From Mantamonas sphyraenae (lineage: Eukaryota > CRuMs > Mantamonadidae), in NCBI GenBank assembly GCA_026936335.1, contig JAPMXV010000010.1:124001-188000 (forward strand): a stretch of DNA of 64,000 nt, read 5' to 3'. Shown here piece after piece: positions 17,915 to 29,980 of this stretch. The notes under the pieces are model-generated. The model was not told the origin of the DNA and searched no databases. It saw only the letters and a program-made list of their open reading frames with translations. Within the stretch, counting starts at the first letter, position 1. Each line of letters begins with the position of its first letter. Made by a program: the position numbers and the translations under genes.

Positions 17915-20832
17915 TCATCATCACAACCTCAGACGACCAGCTAGCAGGCGCCCTGGCTGCTCTCGGATCCATCGACCCTTGGGAAGACGTTGCACCGCGC
18001 AAAGAATGGGTCCGGCTGCATGAGCAGCCAAGCAAGGTGCAGGTGCGGATCGCCGAGCTGCTCGAGCAACTCGTCGCGCCTTGGCGCGAATGGCTGGACA
18101 TGGACGATTCGTGGAGGGACGGCATTGCGTGCGATGCAAGTTTGTGGAACCCTCTGGAGTGGGTAGACGCACAACTGACTGTGTTGGAGCGTGTACAGGC
18201 GGCTGTGCGTGAAGCAGAGACGGAAGCCCATCAGGAACGCGACCCCATCAGCATCAACCAGCACCAGAACATACGCAACATGCTTCATATGGTGTTTCAC
18301 GCTGCCGTTGTGCCCATGCTGCCATCGTTTGTACCCAGCACGACCACAGAGGCGCAGGGGGTGCCTGTACCTGTGCTTCCGCTGCGAACGAGCTCGCAGG
18401 ACGTGCAGCAGCGTGTGTTGCACCACGTCACACGTCGCTTGGTGCATCTCATGGACCTGGAACAGCACGAACAGACTCAGCTGATGAATCTGCACACACA
18501 CATTGTGGCTTCACACAACGTCGAGGTGACGGCGGCGCTCGTGCAGCTACGCATGTGGAGTGCAGACACACAACCTTTGCTGGCACTGTTGCTGGACCAT
18601 TTGCATCCATCCTTGGTGGTGGAGGCCCTGACAAACCTCGTCAAAGCCTCTGTGCAGGCCAGCTCCACGTCTGCGGGTGGGCGTCCGCAGCAGCAGTGGC
18701 GTGTGGTTGTCTCGCGCCTGTTGACACGTGCCATCATGCGACCCGACGGCGTCATGGCTGTCATGCAACAGATGATGAGTCTAGACCAGGGGAACACTCA
18801 GGCGCGCGATGCCTGTGTCAAACTACTGGCGGCCCTGCCAAAGGGTGTTCAGCCAGACGTGTACTGTGATGCCATCGGCGCCCAACTCTTGCAAATGGCA
18901 CACAATGACAATCCCAACGTGGAGCATCTGCGCCAGACGGCCTTTTACGCGGCTGCTACCATGAGCTCTCGTCTCGACCCACAGCTCATGCACGCTTCCT
19001 TCCTGCGACCGTACCTTGCACCCTGGTACGATTTGCTCGATGGCACACTCTCTACTCTGGACGAGACACGCCTCCACGCCGCGTTGTCCCTCTGGGAGCC
19101 CTTTCTCGTGCAATTGCCCACGGCAAGCACACGCCTTGTGCACCATCTCACCCCTCTCCTACTCCTCTGCTTTGACGTCCTCTGCACTGCCAAACGCACG
19201 CACAGTGGCATGCGTCGCCTTGCCTTGCGTGTCATGGCAGCAGCCGCGGACGCGTGCACGCCTGCTATGCTCATCGGCTTTGTGCTTCCTGAGATGAACC
19301 CCGACGGTGAGGGGAAACGAGGCGCGGAACACGGCGACATTGAGGATGACGACGATGCAGATTATGCAGCTGCCATCGGCACCGCATCCTCCTCCTCCTC
19401 TTCGACGCTGCACTCGTCGCCATCATCGTCATCGTCGTCCACATCGAGACTTCGTGCCATGGTTTCCTTGGCACCGGAAGGAGGCGTTCAGGTGGATGGC
19501 GTGACAACGGAAGGAGGCCCGCGTGACTACGGCGAAGACGTGGATTGTTTGGTGGACGTCATGCGAGCCATGCGGAACGAGGAGTTGCCTGCACAGGTGC
19601 TCATCCACGCGATGCACATGTACATAGGTCTGCGCATGCAGATGGCCATGCAGGGTGGCATGCTGGAAGACGCCTTGCAAACACGCATGGAGAATGTGCT
19701 GACGCTGGTCACGTGCATCATCGAACGCATGAGCAGTCAGATCATGCAGCGGCCTGCACAGATCCTCGAGTTTCTCACTCTCATGTTCAAGTATGACGAG
19801 GGAGACATTGTATACACATGCATGATGATTCTGGAGCTGGTGCTGGAATGTGACGAGCTCGGCAGCACAGCGGAGGACGAGGCTCGTCTGTTTGATTTCC
19901 TTGCGCCCCTGCAGCGGCTCGTGTACCACACTGAGGAACACGTGGCCAACATGGCCAACAAGCTGGTGCGTGTCATTATCCAACGCAAACGCACGTGGCA
20001 CCTTGGATCGTCGTCGTCGTCGTCGTCGTCGTCCGTGACAGAGGCGGACGCGGAGGCTGAAGCAGACCCCACACAGCTCAAGGCGGCCATTGGCGAGCTA
20101 CGCAGCAGCGACAGCGCCACACGCGCACAGGGGATCAAGCACTTGGAGTCATTGGTGGAATCACGGGACACATGTATGCTGTCCAAGCTGGAGCGAGTGG
20201 CCGCAGTGTTCCAAGCACAGATGCTCGACCCCGACTCGTTCGTGCACACAGCTGCCATCCAGGCGATGCGTGTGCTTGCATGCTACCATCCAAAGACCAT
20301 CCTGCCTGTGTGTGAGCGTGTCATGCTGGACACTGAGCTGTCCGACGAGGCACGCATCGCCTTTGCCGAGGTGATGTGTGGCGTTGCCGACAGCCTCGGA
20401 GACGTGGCACAGCTCTACACAGACCATTGGGTGCGACCATTGTTGGCAGTGTTGGACCATCCGCAGGTGCATTCGACACGTGTGCGTGCGAGTGCACTCA
20501 CGTGTTTGGGACAGTTGCTCGCCTACGTTGGGATCGCCCTCCATCCCCATTTGGAGGCCTTTGTGCGCATGATTATGGCGTTGATGCGCATGGAGCCGCA
20601 TGCAGAGGTGCGCAGGGCAGCAGCCGTGTTTGCCAACGATCTGCTGCGGGGTCTCGGCTCACATGTGTTTCAAGCCCTGCCAGACTCGTTTCGTCAGCTG
20701 TATGCCCTCCTTCGCCTTGCCGCCCGAGAGGATGAGGACGAGGTGGTGCGCTACCATGCCGAACAAGCCGTGGAGAAGATCAAGGACACCGGCAAGGAGG
20801 TGACAGGCATCCTGGAGCTGCTTCCCCAATGA
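17915..20832 (+). CDS. TANGO6: TANGO6 / RTP1 HEAT-repeat protein
   Basis: About 972 aa of helical HEAT-type repeats. The C-terminal third matches the RTP1 C1 domain: LDPDSFVHTAAIQAMRVLA, followed by the ALHPHLEAFV and EPHAEVRRAAAVFANDLLRG segments, and then the short C2-type end (EDEDEVVRYHAEQAVEKI). Yeast Rtp1 helps assembly and nuclear import of RNA polymerases; animal TANGO6 has been linked to Golgi organisation. The middle carries a low-complexity Asp/Ser insert near 19340-19450 and a poly-Ser near 20010. There is no ATG in frame near the 5' end. The sequence CCCTCACAG at 17906-17914 looks like an acceptor, so a short upstream exon with the start codon is likely. It overlaps or abuts the divergent DUF4604 gene. 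Confidence 0.8.
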
Positions 20833-20857
20833 ACCAAGTGAATTCAACCCCACAGAA

Positions 20858-23800
20858 ATGGAACTCGCGTACGCCGCCTTCAATGGCACGCGCAGTCTGA
20901 TAAACGGGGCAATGGACGCCATTTCGGACGATGTGGAACGGTTGAGCGTTTGGGTGTTGTCGCTGACCATGGATGACGTGGCGTCCCTCTCCCGAGAGGA
21001 TATGGGCTTCGGCGACTCCTGGCTGGGCTTCGTCGAATATTGGGTGTTGGTGCTCATTGTGGTGGCCTTTTCCGTGGTGGTCATTGCCATTGTGCTTTGG
21101 GTGGGTGTCCTCTTGATCTTCTTCCTGGGCTACCTCCTGCTGAGTTATTGCCAGCACATGGTGTTTGTGATCTACCTGCGACTGCGCACATACAATTCAA
21201 AGGGAATAGACAGCTCCAAGCAGCTCAAGCGACACTTGCAGGCGTTCAAGGGCTTGCGCGGCTTGGTGGCGTTCCGCTTTTTGAACTTTGTCACCACGAC
21301 CCAAGCCGTGCTGAACCGGCCTTTGGATGCGCTGTTCACGGCCAGCAAGTACGATACATGCAACTTGACGGCACACAAGGCGAATGAGCGTGGGTGGAAG
21401 TGTCAAATGGGCTTTGCCGGATACGACATCTCCATTCAGAATTCCCCGCTCACCAAAGTGCTGAAAAAGGGCATGCACGAGCAGTTGGAAGAGCAAATGC
21501 AGACACGGCTGCTGCCTGGTCTCATGCAACCACTGATGCAGCTGTGGAGCAACCAGAAGGTGGTGCGTTTGGAGCGAGACCTGGGCCAGCTGTGTTTCCG
21601 GGCCACCATGGCGTGGACGTTCGGTGAGACGCTCGCAACTGCAAAATCATGGCGAAAAGTGCGTGGGGATTTGGCCATGTATGTGTATGGCACGAAACAG
21701 AACCGCATGGATGGCACGTTTGGGGAAAAGAACGATTGGTACGGACAAATCAGTGACGAGATGATGCGGCTGCTGAACAGCACCCTGGCCGAATGTGACC
21801 TGAAGCCCAAGTTGGCAGACACATACCAGGTGACACGTGCGTATGTGCCCTTTCAGCGCACAGACGGTGTGGAAGAGGAGCCCTCGGAGGACCTGCCCAA
21901 TCGGGAGCGTGGCACGGCACGCGACATGACGGGCATCAGGACAGAGACGGCGGTGATGATGGATGACATGGTGCGCATACGCTCTGTGATTGATCATTAT
22001 CTGAATGTGCAGAGTGGCGATGGCGATGAAGTTGCGCCGGTTCAATTGTTCCACGGGCTTGTCGAGAACGCAATCCGTGGCAGCCAAGCCCTGGCCAGTG
22101 CCGTGGTGGCCACGTTGCATCATCTGAACGACAATGCAAACATGCAACACAGGTTTCGTGTGCTGGCCGAGGTGGAGGAGGTGACACGTGGCTGGCGTGT
22201 GCCCATCTCGCGCAAGGTGCTGGCTCAGATGAAGCATTTGCAGCTGTGTGTGCTCGAGGCGTTGCGTCTCTCGCCTCCGGTGTCCTGTTTGCACACGGTG
22301 AACATCGAGTCGTACGACAGGCCGCCCCTGGTGCAGTACCTCGTGCGCGGGTGGTTCCAGAACGATTCCATTCCCATACTGGCACACATCCCGATTGACG
22401 TGATCCATCGGCACACAGATTTGTATGGCGACGACGCGGATGACTTCAATCCGGATCGGTTGGGACGGTTGATGGAGGAAATGCGTGAGGGGCAGGAAAA
22501 GCTGATGGAGGAGAAAAGGCAAACGCCGCAGCAGGCGTTCCACTTTGGAAAGGGAAAACAGGTGCCTGCGCCACGCAGGTGCCCCTTGTTTGACAACTCG
22601 TCAGAGGCAGGCGTGTTGTCCACGGCGGACCAGGTGGACATGTGGTATCCACTCGACGACCAGGGCAAGGTGAAGTTTGCGGCTGGAAACCCGTGGGATG
22701 TCGACGAGTACGCCATGGCATACATGCGATACCTGTCGTTCGGACGCGGCAAGATGTGCCCCGTGGCTGGTCTGGCGGTGGAGAGCTGTGTCAACATTGT
22801 GGCGCACATCGTGGCTGCGCTGGGCTCCGGCTGGACGTTGGAGGACCACGAGCTTGCCAGCGTGGAGCCAGGTGGGCTGTTTGGCACAGATTTTCTTCAT
22901 TCGGACGACCGGGATTTGTGCATGGTGGTGGTCAACTTGGAGGAGGAGGCCGAGGCTGTGCAAGAGCGACGCAAGGCGATGGCGATGCAGGGAGATGCAA
23001 CCGAAGTGGGCAGCCATTGCTTGAACGCCGCTGTGGCTGCCGAAGAGGAAACACTGCTGGAAAAGCTAAAGGCAGCCGAGGCGGAGGGCGCGGAGGAGGG
23101 AGACAGCAGCGACGAGGAGGACGAGGAGGGAGACGACCGTGTGGAGAATCTGTTGGATCTGCCTCTGGAGGTGCTGATGCGTGTGGTGTCACAGTGCAAG
23201 CTGCGTGATGTGCCGTCGATTCGGCTGTCGTGTGGACGGTTGAAGGAAGCAGCGGACCAGCCGAGTGTGCTGCTGGAACTGTTTGGAGAGAGACTTCCAG
23301 CGGGGTGGGAGGAAGGGTATGCACGGGAGGTGGAGATGGGACACGGGAAAGAGATGAGCTTGATGCAGTATGCTAGGGAGCAGTTCTTCTACCACCGGAT
23401 GGTCAACCATCCGCAGCAGTATCTGGTTCAAGGGGCGTTTGCTCGCAGACGCAACGACGATGACACGGAAAACCATCAAGTGTTTCATCCACACGGCGTG
23501 CAAAGGCCGGGCACTTGGCCATGGGATCCACAGCATGAGGAGCAGGAGCAGCCGCAGGAGCAAGCACAAGATGAGGAGGCGCAGGAGGAAAGCCAGGATG
23601 GTGTGCAGGATGGTGAAGAAGAGGAGGCAGTGGAGGAAGGCGGAGGAGGAGGAAGAAAACGCACCTCCGAATGATGATGACGTGGAGCAGGCGGAGGAGG
23701 CAAGGAGGGCAAAGGAGTTGCGGGAGAGCACCGAATTGGCCCCGGAAGACCCCGGATTGTCGCTGAATCCAGAAACACACGGCGTGGTGATGCGACCTCA

Positions 23801-24728
23801 GAACTGGGATTGGAAACCGTCGGACAATGCGTACGCTGCGCTGCGTTTGATGAAGTGTTCTCAGCTGCACAGGGTGAAGATGCTTGTTTTTGCCTCGCTC
23901 GAAGACGATGGAAGCGACGACGACAACCTTCGTGCCAGCGGACTGCTACGCGAAGTGCTGTCCCGACTGAACGAGGATGCAAAGAAGCGCGAGGATGGGC
24001 AGATGGATGATGCAGACACACCACTCCCGCTGGGAAATGTCCGCTTTTACGCAGCCATGTCGGATGTGACGCCGTCCATGCGCAACTCGTACCAGTTCCT
24101 GAATGCATCATCTGCAGGGCCGCTGTTGCAACACATGCCACGTGTTGAAACGGCCATTCTGAGGGGACAAGGGCTTGAGCTACCGGCAGCGATGCGTCTC
24201 ACGTGCTTGCGTACCCTTGTGCTGCAGTCGCGCGGCCTGTCGCGTGATCTCGTGCGGGAGTTGCCCTCCCACGAGTTTCCCAACCTGGAATGGCTGGAGC
24301 TGTGGCTGGGCTCGCCGCTGTACGGCGCCTCGTGGTTTGAGGAGGATCTGGAAAAGGGGCTGCTGGCAAGGAGGTATCCCCATGGTGCCCAAAAGCTGCC
24401 AAAGCTGCGTGTGCTGGGTTTGTGTCATTGCCATGCCATCGACACATTGGTGCCCATTCTGGTGGAGAGTGAGCTGTTGCAGCAGTTGCAGGTTGTCGAT
24501 TTGTCCCTTGGCTGTTTGAGCGACGCTGCTGGCGACGATTTGAAGCGGTTGTTGCGCAAGGGCAAGAAGTTGACGCATTTGGTGTGCCAGAGACACTACA
24601 TGAGCGATGATTGGACGGAAAACGTGCTTCCAGAGGTGGCCAAAGCGGAAGGGGTGACGCTGAAGTTCAACACCGGGGATTGGGATCCGGGGCCGTTGGA
24701 ACGCACCATTGCCTATGGAGATTGGTGA
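20858..24728 (+). CDS. P450-like / F-box / STM4015-like LRR fusion, copy 1 (one frame break)
   Basis: Membrane-anchored multidomain protein, about 1,290 aa if the break is ignored. Residues 55-100 hold two hydrophobic segments (FVEYWVLVLIVVAFSVVVIA and on). The P450-like core has an I-helix equivalent (GSQALASAVVATLHHL), ExxR in LEALRLSPPV (E467, R470), a PERF-like DFNPDR, and the haem loop SFGRGKMCPVAG (Cys 634). An acidic linker leads to an F-box at about 765-812 (LPLEVLMRVVSQCKLRD...IRLSCGRLKEAAD). The C-terminal domain has LEWLELWLGSPLYG, KLRVLGLCHCHAID and LQVVDLSLGCLSD, as in bacterial STM4015-family LRR proteins. The frame shifts by one base in a GGA/GAG-rich run near 23640-23660. The start is 25 bases after the TANGO6 stop. 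The role as an ER-bound SCF receptor is inferred. Confidence 0.85.
22730..23407 (+). repeat. Near-identical tract shared by copies 1 and 2 (donor/acceptor A)
   Basis: This segment, from the haem loop through the F-box, is almost identical to 26726-27397. From 22952 to 23407 I count about five mismatches. A short block at 22910-22951 is diverged and six bases longer. The rest of the two genes is much more diverged, as expected for recent gene conversion. Confidence 0.8.
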
Positions 24729-24810
24729 GGGATGATTGGAGTGAAGGAGTGAAGGAGTGACGGTTTTTGTGTGGAATGGACGACGTTGGCGCTTGTGCAC
24801 CCAACACAAC

Positions 24811-27800
24811 ATGGACGAAGCACTGGCGTGGCTTGGCAAGGCACACCTGCAGCTGCATATCGCCCTCAGGGAAATTAGTGGCTGGGAGGATTCCAACAGT
24901 TTGTTGGCATGGATGGTATATTTCTGTGCCAATGTCTTCTCATTGTTGGAAGAACTCACAGTGAAGATCGCCACCGACTTTTTGGGCGAGTGGTTTCCGC
25001 GCCTGCGAACTCTCTCCAAGGCAGACATGGGCTTCTCCACGACGTGGTTTGATGCGTTTGAGTATTGGGCGCTTGTGATGTTGGCGGTGGCTGCGGCTTT
25101 GGTCATTCTTGCGACTATGCTGATTGTGGCGCTGGGAATTGGGATCGTGCTCTTTGAAGGCGCCCTTGAATCCCTGCGCCAGCATGTCACACCGGTTCTC
25201 CTGCGCTGGGAACTGCAGTTGTATATGCGCAATAACCGTTATGAGCGCAAGAAACGCTTGTCGCGGCACTTGCAAGCGTTCCGGAAGGCAGAAGGGGTGG
25301 TGGACGCGCACGAACGGCACTGGCACACCATGCATGTTGAAGCTGTGATGCGAAAACCTGCAGAAACATTGCTTCTGTGTTTAACAGACCACCCGGATGG
25401 ATGTCCCCACCTGCTGGAGCACATGGTTTGCCGGGGGTGGCTGTGCCAAGGAGGGTTCTCCCTGGTGTGTCCAAACGGCGCGCACCCTCTGACACGCACG
25501 TTGGAATTTGGCATCCATGGGGATGTGGAGGCTTGCATGCAGAACATGGTGCTGCCGACGCTGATGCGACCGCTGCTGCGTCTGTGGACGAGTCGGGAAA
25601 AGATCCACGTGGAAGAGGATCTTTCGCAGCTGTGTTTCCGCGCGGTTCTCGCGTGGACTTTTGGGGAGGAGCTGTGTCGTGCGAAACCGTGGCACACCAT
25701 TCGTGAGGACATTGCCAACTATGTGCAAATGACGAAGGAGGAACGAAAGCATGATTGGGTGCAGGACATTGAGAACGAGGCGACGAACAAAGTGCTGCGC
25801 CACCTGAACGGCATGCTGAGGGAGTGTGGCCTCACACCCAACATGGCTCTTTCACCGTATGCCAACGTGCAGGTGAAGCGCACGGACGGCGGAGAGGCAC
25901 TGCGTGACGTTGCACGCCCCCGTCTTGGCACAGCCAGCAACGAAAAGGACACTGCACAGCGAACATGGATGGATGTGGAAGACGTACAGTTGCGCACAGT
26001 GATCGATCAGATGCTAGCGAAATCAGTGTCGGGCGTTCTGGGCCTTCGCAGACACTACACGTTGCGACGACGGACATGTACAAACTGATGGACGGTGCCA
26101 TCCGCGGGAGCCAAGCGCTGTGTAGCGCGGTAATGGCCACGTTGCATCACTTGGACGCCAGTGCAGAGCACAAGGCCCGTGTGGTGTCCGAAGTGGAGGA
26201 GGTGATGCACACGGGGGGATTGAAGGCGCCAATCACACGCGATGCGTTGGCAAAGATGAAGCATTTGAGGTTGTGTGTGCTCGAGGCTCTGCGTTTGTCG
26301 CCACCTGTGTCGTGTTTGCACACGTGGAAGATGCAACAGAGCGACCTGCCCTTTCACGTGCCCTCGCTCACGAGCGGATGGATTTCCAACAACAGAATGC
26401 CCATGCAAGCGCACGTACCAGTGGATGTGTACCATCGCAACGTGGAACTGTACGGCAACGATGCGGAAGAGTTCAATCCGGATCGGTTGGGACGCGTGAT
26501 GGAGGAAATGCGGCGTGGCCAGGACAAGTTGATTGCTCAAAAGACAGACAATGGGGTAGTGCAGCAGCTGCCAGCAGCACGACGCTGTCCTTTGTTTGAC
26601 AACTCGTCACTAACGGCAGAGTATGCAACGGTTTACCAGATCGACAGGTACAGCGCGGAAGATGGTGTCAAACTCATTGGACCGCACACGTGGGACCTTG
26701 ACGAGTACCTGATGGCATACATGCGATACTGTCGTTCGGGAACGGCAAGATGTGCCCCGTGGCTGGTCTGGCGGTGGAGAGCTGTGTCAACATTGTGGCG
26801 CACATCGTGGCTGCGCTGGGCTCCGGCTGGACGTTGGAGGACCACGAGTTTGCCAGTGTGGAGCCAGGTGGGCTGTTTGGCACAGACTTTCTTCATTCGG
26901 ACGACTTTGACATGCGTAGGCGTGTCGACAAGGATGTAGGCGAGGCTGTGCAAGAGCGACGCAAGGCGATGGCGATGCAGGGAGATGCAACCGAAGTGGG
27001 CAGCCATTGCTTGAACGCCGCTGTGGCTGCCGAAGAGGAAACACTGCTGGAAAAGCTAAAGGCAGCCGAGGCGGAGGACGCGGAGGAGGGAGACAGCAGC
27101 GACGAGGAGGACGAGGAGGGAGACGACCGTGTGGAGAATCTGTTGGATCTGCCCCTGGAGGTGCTGATGCGTGTGGTGTCACAGTGCAAGCTGCGTGATG
27201 TGCCGTCGATTCGGCTGTCGTGTGGACGGTTGAAGGAAGCAGCGGACCAGCCGAGTGTGCTGCTGGAACTGTTTGGAGAGAGACTTCCTGCGGGGTGGGA
27301 GGAAGGGTATGCACGGGAGGTGGAGATGGGACACGGGAAGGAGATGAGCTTGATGCAGTATGCCAGGGAGCAGTTCTTCTACCACCGGATGGTCAACAAC
27401 TTGCCAGAGTATCTGGTTCAAGGGGCGAGTGCGCTTGACAACACCGCTGATTTGGATGAGTTGCATGCCTTCCTGAGGTTTCACGCCAACGAGAATCAAT
27501 GGCCGTGGGATGTGCCCATGGGGAAGGAGACAGCGCAGACAGAGGAATCGCGCCTTTGCATCAACACAGAGACACACGGCTTGGCGCTGGCAGCTCAACG
27601 GTGGAGGTGGTCTCGTCTGGACAATGAGCACTCAGTGCAACGTGTGCTTCAATGCCCGGACCTGCCATCGCTCAAGGCGCTGGTGTTCCCCTACTGTACG
27701 TTGACACAGGCTGTACGCTTCGACGACATGGTGTCCCAGATGCTCCAGGCATTGGAGAAGAAGCAACAAGAACGTGAGGAGGGCGTGATCGATTCCAACA

Positions 27801-28509
27801 CGCCACTTCCACTCGGCAATGTTCGCTTCTACGCCGCTGGAACACACGACGACCCATGGAGTGGCGCTTTTGTCAACTTTGACAATGTCCCGTCTGCAGG
27901 ACTGCTCCTCCCTCACATGCCACGTGTGGAGACGGTCATCCTGTGCGGAGAGCAGCTGACACTGCCCACGTCGCTGCGTCTGGAATGCCTGTCCACTCTC
28001 ATCCTCAAATCCCGCGGTTTGTCGCGTACAATCGTCCAAGACCTCACCAACCACCATTTCCCCAACCTCCACTGGTTGGAACTGTGGCTGGGCTCGCCGC
28101 TCTACGGCGCGTCCTGGCTGGAGGACGATTTCGAACGGGGCCTCCTCGCGCGCAGGTATCGAGCAACGCACAGCGCTTCCCAAAGCTTCGCGTGTTGGGG
28201 TTGTGTCATTGCCATGCCATCGACACCTTGGTGCCCATTCTTGCAGAGAGTGAGCTGTTGCAGCAGCTGGAAATCGTCGATCTGTCGCTGGGCTGTTTGA
28301 GCAATGACGCTGGCGACGATTTGGTCCGACTGATTCGCAAGGGCAAGAAGTTGACGCATTTGGTGTGCAATTATCATTATATGACGCACGAGAAGACCGA
28401 TCACGAGCTAGCGGCCGAGGCAAAGGCGAACGGGGTGCAGCTGCGATTCGATCACGCCAACTTCGACCCTGGCATTGGACAGAGGGACATTGCGTTTGCA
28501 GAGCTGTGA
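24811..28509 (+). pseudogene. P450-like / F-box / STM4015-like LRR fusion, copy 2 (three frame breaks)
   Basis: Same domain order as copy 1: membrane-anchor segments (WALVMLAVAAALVILATMLI), ExxR in LEALRLSPPV, EFNPDR, haem loop, acidic linker, F-box, LRR-like end. The reading frame changes three times: near 26015-26060 (before the I-helix equivalent GSQALCSAVMATLHHL), at 26727-26729 where a C present in copy 1 is missing just before the haem loop, and near 28155-28180 inside the LRR-like domain (LLARRY to AQRFPKLRVLG). No intron of usable size fits any of them. Either a decaying copy or consensus errors; three breaks make decay more likely. The start MDEALAW at 24811 is 82 bases after the copy 1 stop. 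Confidence 0.6.
26726..27397 (+). repeat. Near-identical tract shared by copies 1 and 2 (donor/acceptor B)
   Basis: Partner of 22730-23407. It covers the haem Cys loop, acidic linker and F-box, and ends where GGTCAACAAC (copy 2) departs from GGTCAACCAT (copy 1). Confidence 0.8.
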
Positions 28510-28587
28510 CCATGTGACACATGACATCATGGGAAAGGGAGCAGGAGCATGGGACGCCAACAAACAAAAAAAGGAATCCAAATACAA

Positions 28588-29859
28588 TCATGCATTGATC
28601 GATTCGTAGCCGTGACGCTCACGCCACCATCGCACGGCAAAGAAGATGTTGACCACTGCACTGATGCCAAACAGGAGGCCCAACCAGGTGGCAGCCACAT
28701 CCCCGGGAGTGGTATTGGCTCCTGGGGTGAAACTGGGCGAACCGGGTTTGGGCGTGGGCGTTGGCACACAGGCGGGTTCTCCCAAGCCGTTCCATCCCCA
28801 CGTGAGCTGGTCGGAACATGCACAGGTACCCGTGTTGCCAATGCAGCGTGCGTTGGCAATGCTTTCACAGTCTTTGCGGCACTGTGTGGTTGGCACAGAC
28901 ACAAGCTTCACCGAAAACTGGCTGCTGAACGAGTTTGCAGGCGCGGTGCCCGGCGTCAACAGGAACTGGACGTAGGCATTGCGGCCTGGAATGACATCGC
29001 GCATGTGCAACTCGCCCATGTTGAACGTCTCACCCGTGTTGGGGCTCGTTTGCTTGCTGGTGACGCTTGCACCTCCGCCTTCCGTGCCCCACAGCGTCCC
29101 AGCCGTGGTGGAGCCCGTAAACGTGGCTGCCTGCACCTTGGACACAAACTGCTTCTGGCCGTCCATGGCACTCACCACCAGGTTATACTCCGTGGCGACT
29201 TGGTTACCCGGCAGAGCCATCACCACGGTCGTTGGTTGCGGCCCAGTTGCCCCGTTGATGCCATCCGGAAATGTCACCTGGGTGTCCTGGCCCAACAACG
29301 CTTCGGTGGCCTCCGTCGACACGAGCAGCAGTGTCACGTTGAGACTGGCAAAGCCAGGCGCTTTGTTTTGCACCTTGAACCAGAACGGAACTGCAAGCTG
29401 CGTGGGCAACTGCATGCCCACGGGCACACACGGGCTCATCACACCATGGAAAGAGATGCCAGATGTGTAACCGCTGAGGTCGCCGCTGTAGGACTGCGTT
29501 CCGGACAATCCCCGGGTGGCCATCGATTGGCATGCCGCCGACGTGTCCCCCTTTTGACGAAAGTACGGCCTACCCACCGTGTACAGACCATCCTCACCCT
29601 GCAGAGACTGTGGAAACGCACCCGTGAAGATGGTCACCTGGAGCTGCGTGGCCATGAGGTGGTCGTGGTTGAGTAGTTCCGGAAACGTGGAGGCGTACTG
29701 GAGGAGGTCGATCACGAGCTCCGCTGTGGGGTCGCCATTGTCCGTGCCAGAAAAGTTGCCCGATTGATACTCGCCCCCAACGGCTAGGCCACCCACTGCA
29801 TGTGCAGACTGGATGCACAGCAGCATGATTGCAAGGAGAACTGCAGCGAAACGGCGCAT
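28588..29859 (-). CDS. Type I membrane protein with signal peptide, unknown
   Basis: A 423-aa intronless frame. N-terminal signal peptide MRRFAAVLLAIMLLCIQSAHA, a lumenal or extracellular region of about 355 residues with several NxS/T sites, then a Cys-rich membrane-proximal part (CRKDC, CIGNTGTCAC, further Cys) that resembles an EGF-like module, a Pro/Thr stalk (PTPTPKPGSPSFTP), one TM helix (ATWLGLLFGISAVVNIFFAV) and a short basic cytosolic tail. The ectodomain is Thr/Ser/Gly-rich and probably beta. I do not recognise the family. It lies between P450-F-box copies 2 and 3 on the opposite strand. Confidence 0.75.
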   Translation of the reverse strand: MRRFAAVLLAIMLLCIQSAHAVGGLAVGGEYQSGNFSGTDNGDPTAELVIDLLQYASTFPELLNHDHLMATQLQVTIFTGAFPQSLQGEDGLYTVGRPYFRQKGDTSAACQSMATRGLSGTQSYSGDLSGYTSGISFHGVMSPCVPVGMQLPTQLAVPFWFKVQNKAPGFASLNVTLLLVSTEATEALLGQDTQVTFPDGINGATGPQPTTVVMALPGNQVATEYNLVVSAMDGQKQFVSKVQAATFTGSTTAGTLWGTEGGGASVTSKQTSPNTGETFNMGELHMRDVIPGRNAYVQFLLTPGTAPANSFSSQFSVKLVSVPTTQCRKDCESIANARCIGNTGTCACSDQLTWGWNGLGEPACVPTPTPKPGSPSFTPGANTTPGDVAATWLGLLFGISAVVNIFFAVRWWRERHGYESINA

Positions 29860-29980
29860 CGTCGTGTTGGCAAAAGGTTTTTTGTTTTTCTCGTGCCGCG
29901 CTCCTGCAGATCACACACCCTTCCACACTTCTTTCTCCATTTGAACCATCAATCCATGGCTACTATCCACATAGGGGGTT

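Noticed and set aside
26020..26060. A 26-base intron explaining the first frame break of copy 2.
   Set aside because: GTGTCGG...CGCAG is far shorter than any other intron in the window (about 70-350 bases).
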